A stretch of DNA of 64,000 bases from Gymnopilus junonius (lineage: Eukaryota; Basidiomycota; Agaricomycetes; Agaricales; Galerinaceae). Under the pieces are notes generated by a model, which saw only the letters and a list, made by a program, of their open reading frames with translations, ran no database searches and was not told the origin of the DNA. The stretch is from NCBI GenBank assembly GCA_015501075.1, contig JADNYJ010000059.1, forward strand, positions 152,240 to 216,239, written 5' to 3'. Within the stretch, counting starts at the first letter, position 1, and each line of letters starts with the position of its first letter. The translations under genes were made by a program, and so were the position numbers. Shown one piece after another: positions 1-11,042 of the stretch.

Positions 1-3000
1 CGACCCCAGACCATCTCGAGTAACTTGATAGGGGTGCCCACCATCACGTCCGCAGGCATCCTGCGGCCTTGACCTTCTTCCACACTTCCTACTATGCCTG
101 AAGCCAGACTGTTGCCGTTGCCTCGCTGCTGGAACCCTTGTCTCACCAGCACCAGCACCAGGCACTTTCAGCTCGTTGTCAAATATTACACCCTCAAACA
201 TGCCTCCTTAGTCCACCCCCCGCCAGCCTTCCCACCCGCCTCCGCACATCCTCCCTCCTCTTTTCCCACTTCTGCTCCCTACTCACATTGAGGGTGTTCT
301 CAGCCGACGCACACAGAACCCTCAGCTTGGTATCGGGGAAATGCAGCAGGTCCTTGGCGAACCCGGCCAGCTGCCGCGCAAGTTCATGTGTGGGCGCGAG
401 GATGAGGGCGCGTGGGGTGTGTTCATAGGATTTTGGGCGTTGGGTTCGGCTCTGGGTTGGGTAGCCATAACCTTGACCTTGCTCTTGACTTTGGCGTTGA
501 CGTTGATCCGCCAGTTTGGCGTGATACGCCTTGAAGAGAGGTTCGGTGAGCTTGAGATTCTGTAGCAGCGGGAGGAGGTAAGCAATGGATTTTCCGGAAC
601 CTGTTTCGGCTGCTAGGAGGAATTGGCGGTATGGTTGTATTGCCTTTCCTGCACCTGCAAGAATAACACCAGTTTCAGCACCCTCCTCCTGCGCATCGCG
701 TTCTGCGTTCTGAGCAGGTAATTCCTCGTCCTCCTCTTGCTGAACTTCCTTACGCCTTCCAAAGCCCAAAAATCGATTGCCGAAGCCTTCCAACACCCAC
801 CGCACACTCAAACCCTGTATCAAACTCGGCTTGACGGACTCTCCGAACATCTCCTTGAGGGCACTCAGGAAGCCCGGGAGGAGAGGCGGGGAGGAGAATG
901 TTTGGGCTGTTTCGGAGGATGAGAGTGGGAAGCCAGAGTCCATTGCATCTGGAACGCGTTCGGTGGACTGTGAAGAGAATTTTGAGGTGGCATTTGAGGG
1001 CGACGGGGTCAAGGCAGCAGAAGCGGGTGTATCGTCTGAAGAGATGGATGTAACGGGTTTAGGAGGATAATAAAATTCTTGGTCGCCTCCTCTCTCGTGC
1101 CGACCGTCATTATACTCACGCGGATGGAGTTGGCCCTCCTCAAAAGATCGGATACGATCCACGTCCATATGCCTGCTCACCCTAGGAGGTGCAGGCACAG
1201 ACTCCGGCATTGACACACGCGCAGTGGCAGGGGCAGAATAGGGTTCTTTCTGGCTTTGAGCATACCCACCCCCACCTCGAGCCCCAGCATACCCAAAATC
1301 ACCCCCAACCTCAAACGCATCGAAATCCTCCTCCCCAAATACCTTCATCCCCTTCCCACCTACACCTCCAGCTTCAGCTCCCACAGCACCCGCCCTCCTG
1401 CGCATCATCCGGTCCATATCCACACTCCTCAAATACCGACTCGTCGCGCCTCCAATCCCAGCGCTGACGCCCAGCCGCCCGCCAGGCGTGGGCACGGGGG
1501 CGGCGAAGCGGGACGCGCCAGCCCATGCGGTGGGCGAGAACCGAGCACGAGGGTTTCTTGCGAGGAGGGCGAGCGAACGGGTGTCGATTCCGCGGCTGTC
1601 TCTGCGTTTGCGGTCGTTTTTTTCTTGCTGGTTGTCTCTTCTGCGGTCGTTAGAGTGAGGGTTATGCTTACGAGAGGAAATGGACAGGTTAGGGCCATAA
1701 CCCACGGTGCTCCATGACGACTGCATTGTTGAGCTCCAGTCGCGTTGGCGTTCGCGGCGGTTGGAGAAGTCAAGAGGCGCAGAGCGGGCTTCTGAGGGTG
1801 GGGGTGGTTTCCAAGCTTGTGCTTGTGCTGGTGATGATGGTGAAGAATGATCTTGCTGTTGATCTTCTCGTTCTAACGGTCGAGAACGTCGTTGACCACG
1901 TTCTTGATATTGTTCTTGTCCTTGCCCTTGTCCTTGCCCTTGGTACATCGCTGATGACGAAGGCGAAAAATCGTCTTTCCCTCTTTTTCCTACAAAAGAG
2001 TCCATCTTCCTCGGGGCATCTAAAACACGATCTTGTAACCTGGCTTCCCTCCTCCTTCTCTTCTCCTCCCTTGCTAGCTTTTTCCTATCAGAACGCGTCA
2101 AACCACGCGGCCGCTCATTAGCACCTTCCACATCGTCCCTGTACTCAAAGTTATAGTCGGCCGGGAGCCGCCTGTACACGCCTACGCCGAGCTCTGCATC
2201 GAGTTGGGCGGACGTGGAGGGGTCAAATTCGGGTACATGGGACGCAGGCACAGCAACCGAAGACGAAGAAGGACCGGAAGAGGATGCGGAGGTGTCAGGA
2301 GTAGTAGCCAACCGCTCGCCCAAGAGCCTATTAAGCACCCTCGGACTGGGCATCTTAGGTCTGGGCGTGACGCGGGGTTTGGGGGTCCCGCCCTTTCTGC
2401 TTGGACTATGGCAATGAGCTCGGCTTTGGTCGGTCTGGAGGGTTGGTTATTCCGTCTGCTGTTCCCGCGGATCTGCCAGTGCGAGAGTTCCTTGTTTTTG
2501 GGCTGCCATCTGCTTGTTTTGGGATGGGGCGGGGAAGAAGAAGAGGCAGAGGACGGGTTTGGTTTGGAGTTAAAGTTCGGTTTGGAGTTGAAATTTGGTT
2601 TAGAGTTGTAATGGGGTTTGGAATTGTATGCAGGCCTCGAGTTGTAGTTCGGTTTGGAGTCATAGTTGGATCTGGAATTGGAACTGGAGCTGGGCCTAAA
2701 GTTCGGCCTCGAAGAGGACGCAACGCTAGAAGGTGATGCGAGCTTGGGGCGGGCACGAGATGATGTTATGCCCTTTCGCCTAGCTTTTGGCTGTGGAACT
2801 ATCACAGAGATAGATAATAATAAACTTTAGCCAATAATAAAAATAAAAATAAATGAGAAGAACTCACACTCTACTCTCGCAGAACCATGCACTCCTCTGG
2901 CATAGCCCACAAAGTAACCAGAGCAACCTGGTCCATCTACACCTCTAACTCTAGGTCCCACTCCGACTCGGAGATTGAGGATGCCCAACGCAGAGGCACG

Positions 3001-3105
3001 CACACGCCGGTGGATGTGCCGGTGCAGAGGCAGTTTTAGTTTGAGCTGGTGCAGCTGTAAGTGGTTCATGCGCAGACATCTTGAGCGCAAGAACAGGGAG
3101 GACAT
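1..3105 (-). CDS. MRH4: MRH4-type mitochondrial DEAD-box RNA helicase (3' end outside window)
   Basis: Predicted ATP-dependent RNA helicase of the Mrh4 type, which in yeast acts in mitochondrial large ribosomal subunit assembly. I read three exons: 3105-2868, then 2798-287 after a 69-bp intron (donor GTGAGT, acceptor TAG), then 128 to beyond base 1 after a 158-bp intron that keeps phase. The ATG at 3105 is shared with two partial copies of the gene (25925 and 29604). The Arg/Leu/His-rich start fits a mitochondrial presequence. Exon 2 holds a long Asn/Ser-rich and Gln/Gly-rich N-terminus, then Walker A (AETGSGKS, about 588-615) and motif Ia (APTHELARQ, about 370-405). Exon 3 carries VGTPIKLLE (about 15-45). 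Exon 2 changes frame near 2388: homologous reading wants GCGGGGAC but one G is missing. The DEAD box and C-terminal RecA lobe lie outside the window. Family is a confident call; the role is by homology. Confidence 0.88.
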
Positions 3106-3607
3106 CCGACAGTCCACTGGCTATCTTATGAGCCGAGTTGAGTCTGGTCGATTGCAAGACTCTGCGTCCTTGGAGTTGGCTCGAACCAATTCAAATTCGA
3201 CGTCGAGTCGGGTTGCTGCACAGCAAACCTAGACGAACCAAACAGCTTTAAGTAAAGCTGGCTGTAGCACAGATAGACCCCAGGCCAAAGATGTAACAAG
3301 CAGAGCTGAAGAACGCAGAAGACTCAAGAGCTTCACAAGTGCGGAGGAGGAAACGAAAAATGCACTGCACGTGATGTGATTTCTCGACGCGTCACGACAA
3401 AATCTAAATTTATCGCACGCATCGCAGTGTTCTCCCAGGCTCCAGCTCACAAAACTTTCTGCAGGGCCCGTCTGTAAGAGTTAGCTTAAAAAGAATTAAA
3501 CACATATATTTAGCATTGCTTGTCTATTTTTCCCTTTTCTTTTAACCCCCAATGCCCCCTCCCAAACAACCTCTTGCAAAGCAGCTGTACCCAAAATGGG
3601 GATCCAC
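3106..3607. other. MRH4 upstream region up to the LTR insertion
   Basis: Apart from the CACGTG/ACGCGT block I see no gene here. Small ORFs are not conserved. The stretch 3220-3300 resembles the segments at about 26040-26110 and 29700-29770 in the duplicated units, so it is the ancestral upstream region. It ends at CCAC (3604-3607), the target duplication of the Gypsy element. Confidence 0.5.
3366..3425 (-). promoter_or_regulatory. MRH4 upstream block with CACGTG and ACGCGT
   Basis: About 260-320 bp upstream of the MRH4 ATG lie CACGTG (3368-3373) and ACGCGT (3387-3392), followed by an AT-rich stretch and GCACGC. The same block, with the same order and spacing, occurs upstream of two truncated MRH4 copies at 26185-26242 and 29875-29930 although the flanks have diverged. 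CACGTG is the classic E-box for bHLH factors and ACGCGT the MCB core. That these sites bind such factors here is inference. Confidence 0.55.
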
Positions 3608-4403
3608 TGTGAGGGAGACCCTCTCTCTGGGTCTGTAATTCGGAGAAAATAAGAAATAAATTATTTGCAGATGACCAAGTATGCACCAAGTCAATAATCC
3701 AAATCGGAACAAGCACCCTCCACATGATCACATGCGCACCTTATTTCGTCGAGCATTAAGCAGGGATCTACCCAAATTTAGATCCGAGAATCACTAGAAG
3801 CACATACTTACCATACCAACCAGGCATGCCCCGAGCTTGAACAAAAGAAATTGATTATGCTCATCATTCTTGTCACTGTGCAGCCCCTCGATGACGCCTA
3901 TATGCCCCGCCCTCTTCTGAATTTGGGTTAGAACATTATTTCTTAGATGTTTTTCGGCGAGTTTTCAATTTCTTTCGGTTCTCAACGGTTCATTCTTGTG
4001 ACATAAATCAATTTCATGACCTTTTCTTTCCCTATTAAAGTATGATAATTGCCGCAGTGATGATGTGTGCTGCGGAAATGGACTGAACACACCTGCAAAC
4101 AACTTTTATTCAAAAATTTTACTTTAATTTTCCTCTCTTTCTGACTATGTAGCTACAGTATAAATACCTGGACACTTGTACAGTAGCTACCCAGTTGAAT
4201 ATAGCAGAATTTCAGCTCACTAGCTCAATAGTCGCCCTTGACATCTTAGTTATTACCAAGTTTCTCATGTTCACACCAGATCCAATCTATGGGAATTTAT
4301 TCCACTGGATCTACCTACACTCAAATATGCTTTTGGAACCTTTAAGCAAACAGAGTTTGCTTTCGAGTCATGTTCTCGACTCGACCGACTAACTCGCTTT
4401 TCA
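3608..4403 (+). repeat. 5' LTR of Gypsy element 1
   Basis: 796 bp, starting TGTGAGGG and ending TTTTCA, paired with 11043-11838. It contains a TATA box (TATAAATA, 4159-4166), which would set transcription start about 30 bp downstream, and an AATAAA near 3655. The six differences from the 3' copy are near 3641, 3785, 3958, 4378, 4386 and 4396, and all are CpG to TpG or CpA changes. A 65-codon ORF present in both LTRs (4195-4392) is not taken as a gene. Confidence 0.95.
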
Positions 4404-4405
4404 AC

Positions 4406-4423
4406 TGGAGCCCACCACGAGGG
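4406..4423 (+). other. Primer binding site, element 1
   Basis: TGGAGCCCACCACGAGGG starts two bases after the 5' LTR. TGG is the complement of a tRNA CCA end. The second element has the same site with one base changed (57771-57788), so both are primed by the same tRNA. Read as a tRNA, the base before CCA would be U, which is typical of tRNA-Cys. The tRNA identity is inference. Confidence 0.75.
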
Positions 4424-4655
4424 TTCCAAAAGTCCAATCAAATCATTTAACCCACACCTTTCAAATCAAATCAACCTTCTCCCAAAGGAATTTAATTTTC
4501 AACTCTAAACCACAGATCTAGAATTCAGACCACTACCATATGATGAAGCATCCTATTTTGTTCCGTCCACCAATATTTCTTCCTCAGAAATTTCCGACTC
4601 TGATAACAAGTCACCAACACGACCCAGATTTGTCCCAGTTGATTGGTTGCTAGTT

Positions 4656-6032
4656 ATGCCCGATCTGTCAAATAATTCAAACACATCAGCCAATCCAAAC
4701 AACACAAGCAATAGCAATACTTCGAACCCTAATAATCCATCTAACCCACCCAATCTGTCCATTACATTGAATCCTATTCAGCCTAATCAAATGAGTACGA
4801 CATGTGTTACAAATGTAAATGGCTCAGGCATGCCAAATGTACATCACCCATCTGCTCCGAAATTCGATGGTAAAGCGATTTCACTTGCGGGATACTTAGA
4901 CGAGGTTGAACAACTCACTAGGAATCATAATTTAAGCATCCAGCAAATTATTCAATGGGCAATTCGATATTTAGCCCCAGAAGAACAGCAGTTATGGAAA
5001 ATGTTGCCCTCATCTACTGGAAATGATTGGGCAGCATTCAAGAAAGATGTCTTTAAATGCTATCCCAGTGCTAGTGAAGAACACTGCTATACCATTTCGA
5101 CTCTCGAGGTGCTTATTGATAGACAAGCTGAGTTCAAGGTCACTACCTCTGAACAATTCAGAGTATATTATAGGTCATTCTACGTGATGTCTACTTATCT
5201 CAAGAATGCAGGAAAAATAAATGACTGCAAAATAAGCCATCTCTTCCTGCAAGGTCTCCACTCTTCATTCCATAAACAAGTCCATGACCAGCTCTATGCA
5301 GAAAATCCAAGGCACCATACTGATGATCCGTTTACCATTGACCAAATTCAAACGGCAGCCCTATTCATTCTTTCATGTAATCACGGAGGCTCAGGACCAC
5401 CTTCTCTCTTCCCAGCAGCATCAATGGAACCCATAGAACCTATGGTAAAGAAGGAGCATTTTGACTTTTCTGGGTTCCAACCACAGACCAACAATGGTTT
5501 CAATGTCAATAATCTGGTTGAAGAAATCATGAAGCAGGTAGAGACACTCATGCAGCAGAAAAATGATACCCCAAGGCAGAATTCAAATAGGTCGACAGGA
5601 GAGAATAAGCATAACAATGCTTGCGCTTTCTGTTCGAGCCCTTATCATTTTGTGTCTGACTGTCCAATCGCAGATGATTATATTCAGAAGGGTCTTTGCA
5701 AGAAAAACAATGACAATTTTATTGTTCTTCCAAATGGCCTTCGTATCACACCGAGAACTGCACCTGGAAAGAACTTACAGGAATGCATTGATAATTGGAA
5801 TAGGACGCATGCATCCAAGGCACCAACTGTGTCAACTAATATGCTTGGTGCAACTACAGCTCCAGTATCTAACTGGGTTATGCCAAACTCAACCCCAGTC
5901 ACTTCCAATATAGTCGAATTGCAGCTCAAAGAAGATGAAGAAATAGTGACAGCTACAATTAGAGAAATGGAAGACCTGCAAATGATGGAAGTGCTCATTG
6001 CATCAACCCAGAAGAAAGTCAATGAGGCATGA
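4656..6032 (+). CDS. Gag protein of element 1
   Basis: Structural protein that would package the element RNA. The first in-frame ATG is at 4656. An Asn-rich N-terminus is followed by a retrotransposon gag domain (APKFDGKAISLAGYLDEVEQ onward, about 4855-5240). A CCHC zinc knuckle CX2CX4HX4C (CAFCSSPYHFVSDC) lies near 5620-5665. The gag of the minus-strand element (57401 and below) is clearly homologous. The frame closes at TGA 6030-6032 in the context GCA TGA AAG. Reading continues in the same frame beyond it, so this stop is probably a decayed CGA codon rather than the original gag end. Confidence 0.85.
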   Translation: MPDLSNNSNTSANPNNTSNSNTSNPNNPSNPPNLSITLNPIQPNQMSTTCVTNVNGSGMPNVHHPSAPKFDGKAISLAGYLDEVEQLTRNHNLSIQQIIQWAIRYLAPEEQQLWKMLPSSTGNDWAAFKKDVFKCYPSASEEHCYTISTLEVLIDRQAEFKVTTSEQFRVYYRSFYVMSTYLKNAGKINDCKISHLFLQGLHSSFHKQVHDQLYAENPRHHTDDPFTIDQIQTAALFILSCNHGGSGPPSLFPAASMEPIEPMVKKEHFDFSGFQPQTNNGFNVNNLVEEIMKQVETLMQQKNDTPRQNSNRSTGENKHNNACAFCSSPYHFVSDCPIADDYIQKGLCKKNNDNFIVLPNGLRITPRTAPGKNLQECIDNWNRTHASKAPTVSTNMLGATTAPVSNWVMPNSTPVTSNIVELQLKEDEEIVTATIREMEDLQMMEVLIASTQKKVNEA

Positions 6033-6077
6033 AAGAAGATGGGTGCTAAAGCCCAAAATGGACCTACAACATGAAGC

Positions 6078-6863
6078 ATGGCTAAGGCATCATCCAGTAG
6101 CAATTCAAATAAGGATAGTGAAGCCAAGAACAATTCTAATAAGCAGGCTACCATTAATCCTTCAGCTCCTCAATTTAAATACACCACTCCTATTGAAGAT
6201 TCTAAAGTCACCAAGAAGCTGGCAGACCATGCACTCGATATTCCTATCACTTTAACAAATCGAGAGTTACTAGCTGTGGCACCCGAAGTATGAAAGCTAG
6301 TCAAGGATCTCATTACAACTAAACAAGTCGCAAATTCAAATATAATGGCTGAGCATGTTCAGCAAAATATGGTTCATAGTCTACTCACTGCATTACCTCC
6401 TCAAGATGATGGTCTAGTGGTGGCCAACCACTCCGAAGAATTGCATGCTATTGATGTATACTTGAACAGAATGATTCTTACAGAAGCAGTTCTGGATACA
6501 GGTTCTCAGATAATTTGCCTGCATAAAAAGAAGTGGATGGAATTAGGTCTCCCACTCCGTTCTGACCACATAATGATTATGGAATCAGCAAACAAGACCA
6601 AGAACCAAACTGTCGGACTGTTGTATAATTTAAAGGTGATGATTGGGAACTATGATTTCTATCTACAGGTACAGGTAGTCGAAGAAGCGCCCTATGAAAT
6701 GCTTCTTGGACTTCCGTTCATGACTATGACTGCGTTAAATCATCAGCACTATGAAAACGGGGATGCAGTTATCACTTTCATGGACCCAAATTCAAAGGCC
6801 AAGATCACTCTTCCAACTCACCCTCATAAACATGATGCTCTTACCAAAGAAGTGGATTTTTAG
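6078..6863 (+). pseudogene. Gag-pol junction and aspartic protease of element 1 (broken)
   Basis: Same frame as gag. Two open blocks, 6078-6296 and 6345-6863, are separated by a TGA at 6291-6293. The second holds the retroviral-type aspartic protease: LDTGSQ (about 6492-6510) carries the catalytic Asp, and EMLLGLPFM (about 6695-6720) matches the C-terminal flap region of the fold. The frame ends in TAG at 6861-6863 and downstream pol lies in another frame. Protease would cut the polyprotein if made. The homologous block in element 2 is at 55515-55921. Confidence 0.8.
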
Positions 6864-6979
6864 GTGTTGATGATTCACTCTATAGTCGAGGAGACACAAG
6901 TAGTCTCCATAGTTCAGCATGTTCAGCTACTACCGAAATTCCCCAATCAAACTTTATTGAGCCCTATGCGCCATCTATA

Positions 6980-8560
6980 ATGTCTAAGATTGACTTTCAA
7001 CCCTCAAATATTAAACCTCCATCCAACATCGAATTGTTAGCTTATAAGAAAGTTGCTAATCGAATGAAACCAGTGGCAACTACATTACCGGAGAAGTTTT
7101 GCATTGTCAGAAGAATTCCAAGCAATCCACTAGCAGAATTACCAATTTTACCAGAACATCCACCAGATTTTACCCCAGGAGAACGATATACTTGAGAAAG
7201 GATGGAAGCTATGCAAGTCAATAAAAATGGCTTCCTGTGGTCTGAAGAGGAGAAATTAGTACACTATATTATCAAGGTACACGAGATTGGATTCGCCTGG
7301 ACTGAAGCAGAGAAGGGAAAATTTTCAGATGAATATTTCGACCCCATAGTCATTCCTACAGTCAAGCACATACCATGGGTACTTAAAGGCATTCCCATAC
7401 CACCAGGTATCTTTCCCCAAGTCATAGAAGTTATCAAAGCAAAGATTCTATCTGGAATCTATGAACCTTCGAACTCATCCTACAGATCTCGATGGTTTTG
7501 CATTGTCAAGAAGGATGGAAAATCGCTTCGACTAGTTCATGACCTACAGCCATTAAACGCCATCACCATTAAAGATAGTGGACTGCCACCGATAGTTGAG
7601 CAATATGCAGAGTCATTCGGAGGATGTGGCTGCTATGCCATGTTTGATCTATTCATAGGATTTGACCAGAGAAAGCTTGCAGTTGAATCTAGAGACTTAA
7701 CGACCTTCCAGACACCTCTAGGAATGTTCAGGCTCACCTCGATTCCAATGGGATACACAAACTTGATGCAAATTCAACATGGCGATACTACATTCCTACT
7801 CCAGGAAGAAATTCCTCATGTAACTATTCCATTTGTTGACGATGTTCCAGTAAAAGGACCTGCAACTTGATATGAGCTCGAAGATGGTAGCTTTGAAACC
7901 ATACCTGAGAACCCCGGAATTCGTAGATTTGTCTGGGAGCACTTACAGAACGTGAACTGAGTTATTCAGAGAATTAAGCATGCAGGAGGGACCTTTTCAG
8001 CCCTCAAATCTTCGATCTGCATGGAAACAGCGGTAATAGTAGGACATCGTTGTACCTATGAAGGATGCATACCAGAGGAAAATCGAGTTCAAAAGATACT
8101 CAACTGGCCTATTCCATGAGACTTGACCAATGTACGAGGCTTCTTAGGGACACTAGGAACAATTAGAGTCTTCATCAAGAATTTTGCAATGCATGCTAAA
8201 CCATTGGTCGACCTTACACAAAAGAATGTTGAGTTTAACTTTGGACCTGATCAATTTTTTTTGATGGAGAAGTTGAAATTACTCACAAAAGAATGTCCAG
8301 CAATCCGAGCTATTGATTATACATCAAAGAATGAAGTTATAATGGCCATTGACTCCTCTTGGATGGCCGTCAGATTTTGGCTTTCTCAAATAGGAGATGA
8401 TGGACGTCGCTACCTTCCAGATTTGGATCGATCACCTGGAATGAGCACGAGCAGAGATATTCACAAGCAAAGATAGAACTGTATGGTCTATTCCGAGCAC
8501 TCAAAGCATTCAAGATTTTTATAATAGAAGTGGAAAATCTTACCATCGAAGTAGATGTGA
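6980..8560 (+). pseudogene. Reverse transcriptase and RNase H of element 1 (broken)
   Basis: RT core: LVHDLQPLN (about 7525-7555), YAMFDLF (about 7634-7655), TPLGMFRLTSIPMGY (about 7710-7760) and the catalytic box FVDD near 7831-7842. RNase H begins near 8300, with AIDSSW matching its first catalytic Asp. TGA stops interrupt the frame at 7192, 7868, about 7958 and 8117. A frame change occurs near 8440, where homologous reading moves from the 8123-8476 frame to another. The product would copy RNA into DNA, but this copy cannot make a full enzyme. Confidence 0.88.
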
Positions 8561-10321
8561 AATATATCAAAGGAATGATCAACAATCCAGATATACAACC
8601 AGTGCTGCCATTAACCATTGGATCACAGGTATTCTGTTGTTTAATTTCAAGCTTCGACATGTACCAGCCAAAGACCATACTCCAGCGGATGGATTATCTC
8701 GTCGTCCTGAGCACCCGAAGACCAGAAGAACCAGACGACCATGATGATTGGATCGATAATTCTTATTCATTTGCCATTGAAGTACTTAACTGGATAACTC
8801 CTCTCGCATATAAATCAGTGCTTAAATGAAGGAAGGGAACTATGGACCCAGAAATCAAGCCCTTATATCCACCACAAATTGCAGTATATTTCACCATCAA
8901 GTTTTGATGAACAGTTTCATAACAGAAGAAGTGTCTATACCACGAAGCGAGAAGGCTCGAGCTAAAGATAAGAAACTCGAAGACATTATTAAATTCCTAC
9001 AGAATCCAGAAGTAATGCTGGACTTATCTGACAAAGAACTAAAGAAGTTCATCCGATATGCGACTCAATTCTTCCTTACCAATAATCAGTTATGGAAGAA
9101 AGATGCACATGGAAAGCACAAGCTCGTTATTCCTGAGGCAAAGAGATTAGGGTTAATTATGCAAGCCCATGACAGTCTAGGACACAAAGGAATATTTACT
9201 GTGCACATTCAGCTCCTTGAACGATTCTGGTGGCCATATCTCGAAGATGACGTCAAATGGTATATAAAGACATGTCATGAAGTGCCAGATATGCCTCCGA
9301 TTAAAAGTCATCATTCCGCCAACCATACCATCGCCAGCTGGATTATTCAGAAAAGGTGTACATCGACACCATGCTGATGCCTAAATCCAGAGGTTATCAT
9401 TATATTGTTCATGCGAGATGCTCACTTACCACCTATCCGGAATGGTCTATGTTGAAAAACGAAAATCAAGGGCTATATCAAATTTTCTCTATCAAATCCT
9501 TTGCAGATGGGGCGCAATTGAAGAAATTGTCACAGACAATGCACCTCAATATATTCAAGCTGTTGAATATCTTGTGGAGAAGTATCACATCCACTATATC
9601 AGAATTTCACCTTACAATTCTAGGGCACAAGGACCGATAGAATGAAGGCATTTCGACATTTGAGAAGCTCTAATTAAGGCCACCGATGGTGATGAATCAA
9701 AATGGCCAGATGTTGCACCTTCAGTATTCTGGGCAGAACGAGTCACAATCAATAAATCGAGTGGTACTCACCATATTACCTTGCCCATGGAGTTGAACCA
9801 TTATTACCTTTCGATCTTGCTGAAGCAACTTACCTCACACCTGACCTCGATAAAATGATGTCCACAACTGATCTTATTGCTGCACATGCGAAAATGCTCC
9901 TTAAGTGCCCAGTCGATCTTCTGCATGTACGAGATCAAGTTCTCAAGTCAAGATGGCAAGCTGTCAAACAGTTTGAGAAAAACCATTCAAATCAGATTGG
10001 TCGACTATGATTTCAAACCTGGAAGTCTCGTGCTAGTAAGAAATTCAAGGTTTGATAAAACACTCAGCAAGACTAAGCCATGCTACCTCGGTCCAATGGT
10101 TGTAATTCGAAGAACTTGAGGAGGTTCTACATCCTCGGAGAGCTAGACGGCTCTATTTCAAAGCTTTGCTTTGCTGCTTTCTGCCTCATTCCTTATTACC
10201 CATGAGATATCCGAGCTATTCCTGTCACCAAACTCAGTGACGAAGACCTAGAAGATGTTACACACGAAACCAGCAACCCTTTTGATCTGGAAAATTCAGA
10301 TATTGAACAGAATGACACATA
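8530..10321 (+). pseudogene. Integrase of element 1 (broken)
   Basis: Continues from RNase H in shifting frames. The His/Cys zinc domain (GHKGIF...WWPYLEDDVKW, about 9180-9260) has lost part of its CxxC: the second Cys is not visible. The DDE core is spread over frames, with YIDTML (first Asp, about 9358), TDNAPQY (second Asp, about 9532) and GPIE (Glu, about 9632). TGA stops follow at 9643, 9661 and 10119. The C-terminal part has the KPCYLGPMVV motif of the integrase tail. Stops were judged against the better preserved integrase of element 2. Confidence 0.85.
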
Positions 10322-10438
10322 AAAGAATTTATAGCAAAGTATTTCACCTTTACTTGAACTAGGCATTATTTCAAATTTGTGTTACAAAGCATTACTATTA
10401 CCCTTCAAACCTCAGCAAGATTCTCATCATCTCAACAT

Positions 10439-10979
10439 CTAATTATAGTCCCTGGAATTCCCTCCGCCCACACTATCTTCATCATTGGAAATAATTATTG
10501 GGTCGTCAACTGAATCCCCAAACATGTTGGCCTCGATGATTTCAAAATACCACCTAGCAAAATCAAAAAGAACCCTTTGCTGTTCTGACATGATAAGATA
10601 TGCATTCATGACAGCCTCCTTGCATGCACAGCCAGGGATGTTTGTGTCGATGGAAACTTCAATGGCATTTCGGATCAGGAGCGTGTGATGATCGGATATA
10701 TTGGCATAAAATTCGAGAGCCTGACAGGCACCTTGAGTATAATGTATGGCCTGCTAAACAGATATCAGTATGAACAAGCACACTCAAGAAATAAGATTAA
10801 CATACCAAAGCTGCCACAAGTCCACCAAAGATGCTCACAAAAGATTCTTCATTGGGATCAGCAGACAAGACATGTAGAGCACACGCGACTGCATTGGCTT
10901 GATCATGGGAGAAAGTCTGCGAAGCGCAGTATTGAAGACAGTAATAATCTTGAGTGGATAGGACAACAAGCATAGGCAT
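10439..10979 (-). CDS. Antisense spliced ORF inside Gypsy element 1
   Basis: An unrecognised 161-residue protein on the strand opposite gag-pol, between integrase and the 3' LTR. Exon 1 is 10979-10806 (58 codons, ATG start). A 55-bp intron follows (10805-10751, donor GTATGT, acceptor TTTAGCAG), then exon 2 at 10750-10439 ending in TAG. Both exons stay open and phase is kept. The protein has Ala/Cys-rich helical-looking stretches (for example ANAVACALHVLSAD), an aromatic patch (FDFARWYFEII) and an acidic tail. It starts 64 nt inside the 3' LTR edge, so LTR-driven antisense transcription could express it. Element 2 has a different antisense ORF in the same place. No lesion is seen here although sense pol is riddled with stops. 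Function unknown. Confidence 0.7.
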
Positions 10980-11030
10980 TTCGATTCGAGGATTCTGGAG
11001 ATCGTGTTGACATGGAAGTCAACATTTATA

Positions 11031-11042
11031 GTCCCAGGGAGG
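11031..11042 (+). other. Polypurine tract, element 1
   Basis: GTCCCAGGGAGG directly abuts the TG of the 3' LTR. The second element has GTCCCAGGGAGA in the same place on its own strand (50756-50767), which confirms both LTR edges. It would prime plus-strand synthesis. Confidence 0.75.

Noticed and set aside
2360..2440. An extra MRH4 intron to explain the frame change
   Set aside because: No GT-AG pair at a sensible distance fits. A single missing G joins both frames and matches the pattern in other genes.
2200..2620. Plus-strand ORFs across the MRH4 N-terminal region
   Set aside because: They are shadows of low-complexity coding sequence on the other strand; the same holds over the duplicated copies.
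4195..4392. 65-codon ORF in the LTR, also at 11630-11827
   Set aside because: It is identical in both LTRs only because the LTRs are identical; it spans the expected transcription start region and has no motif.
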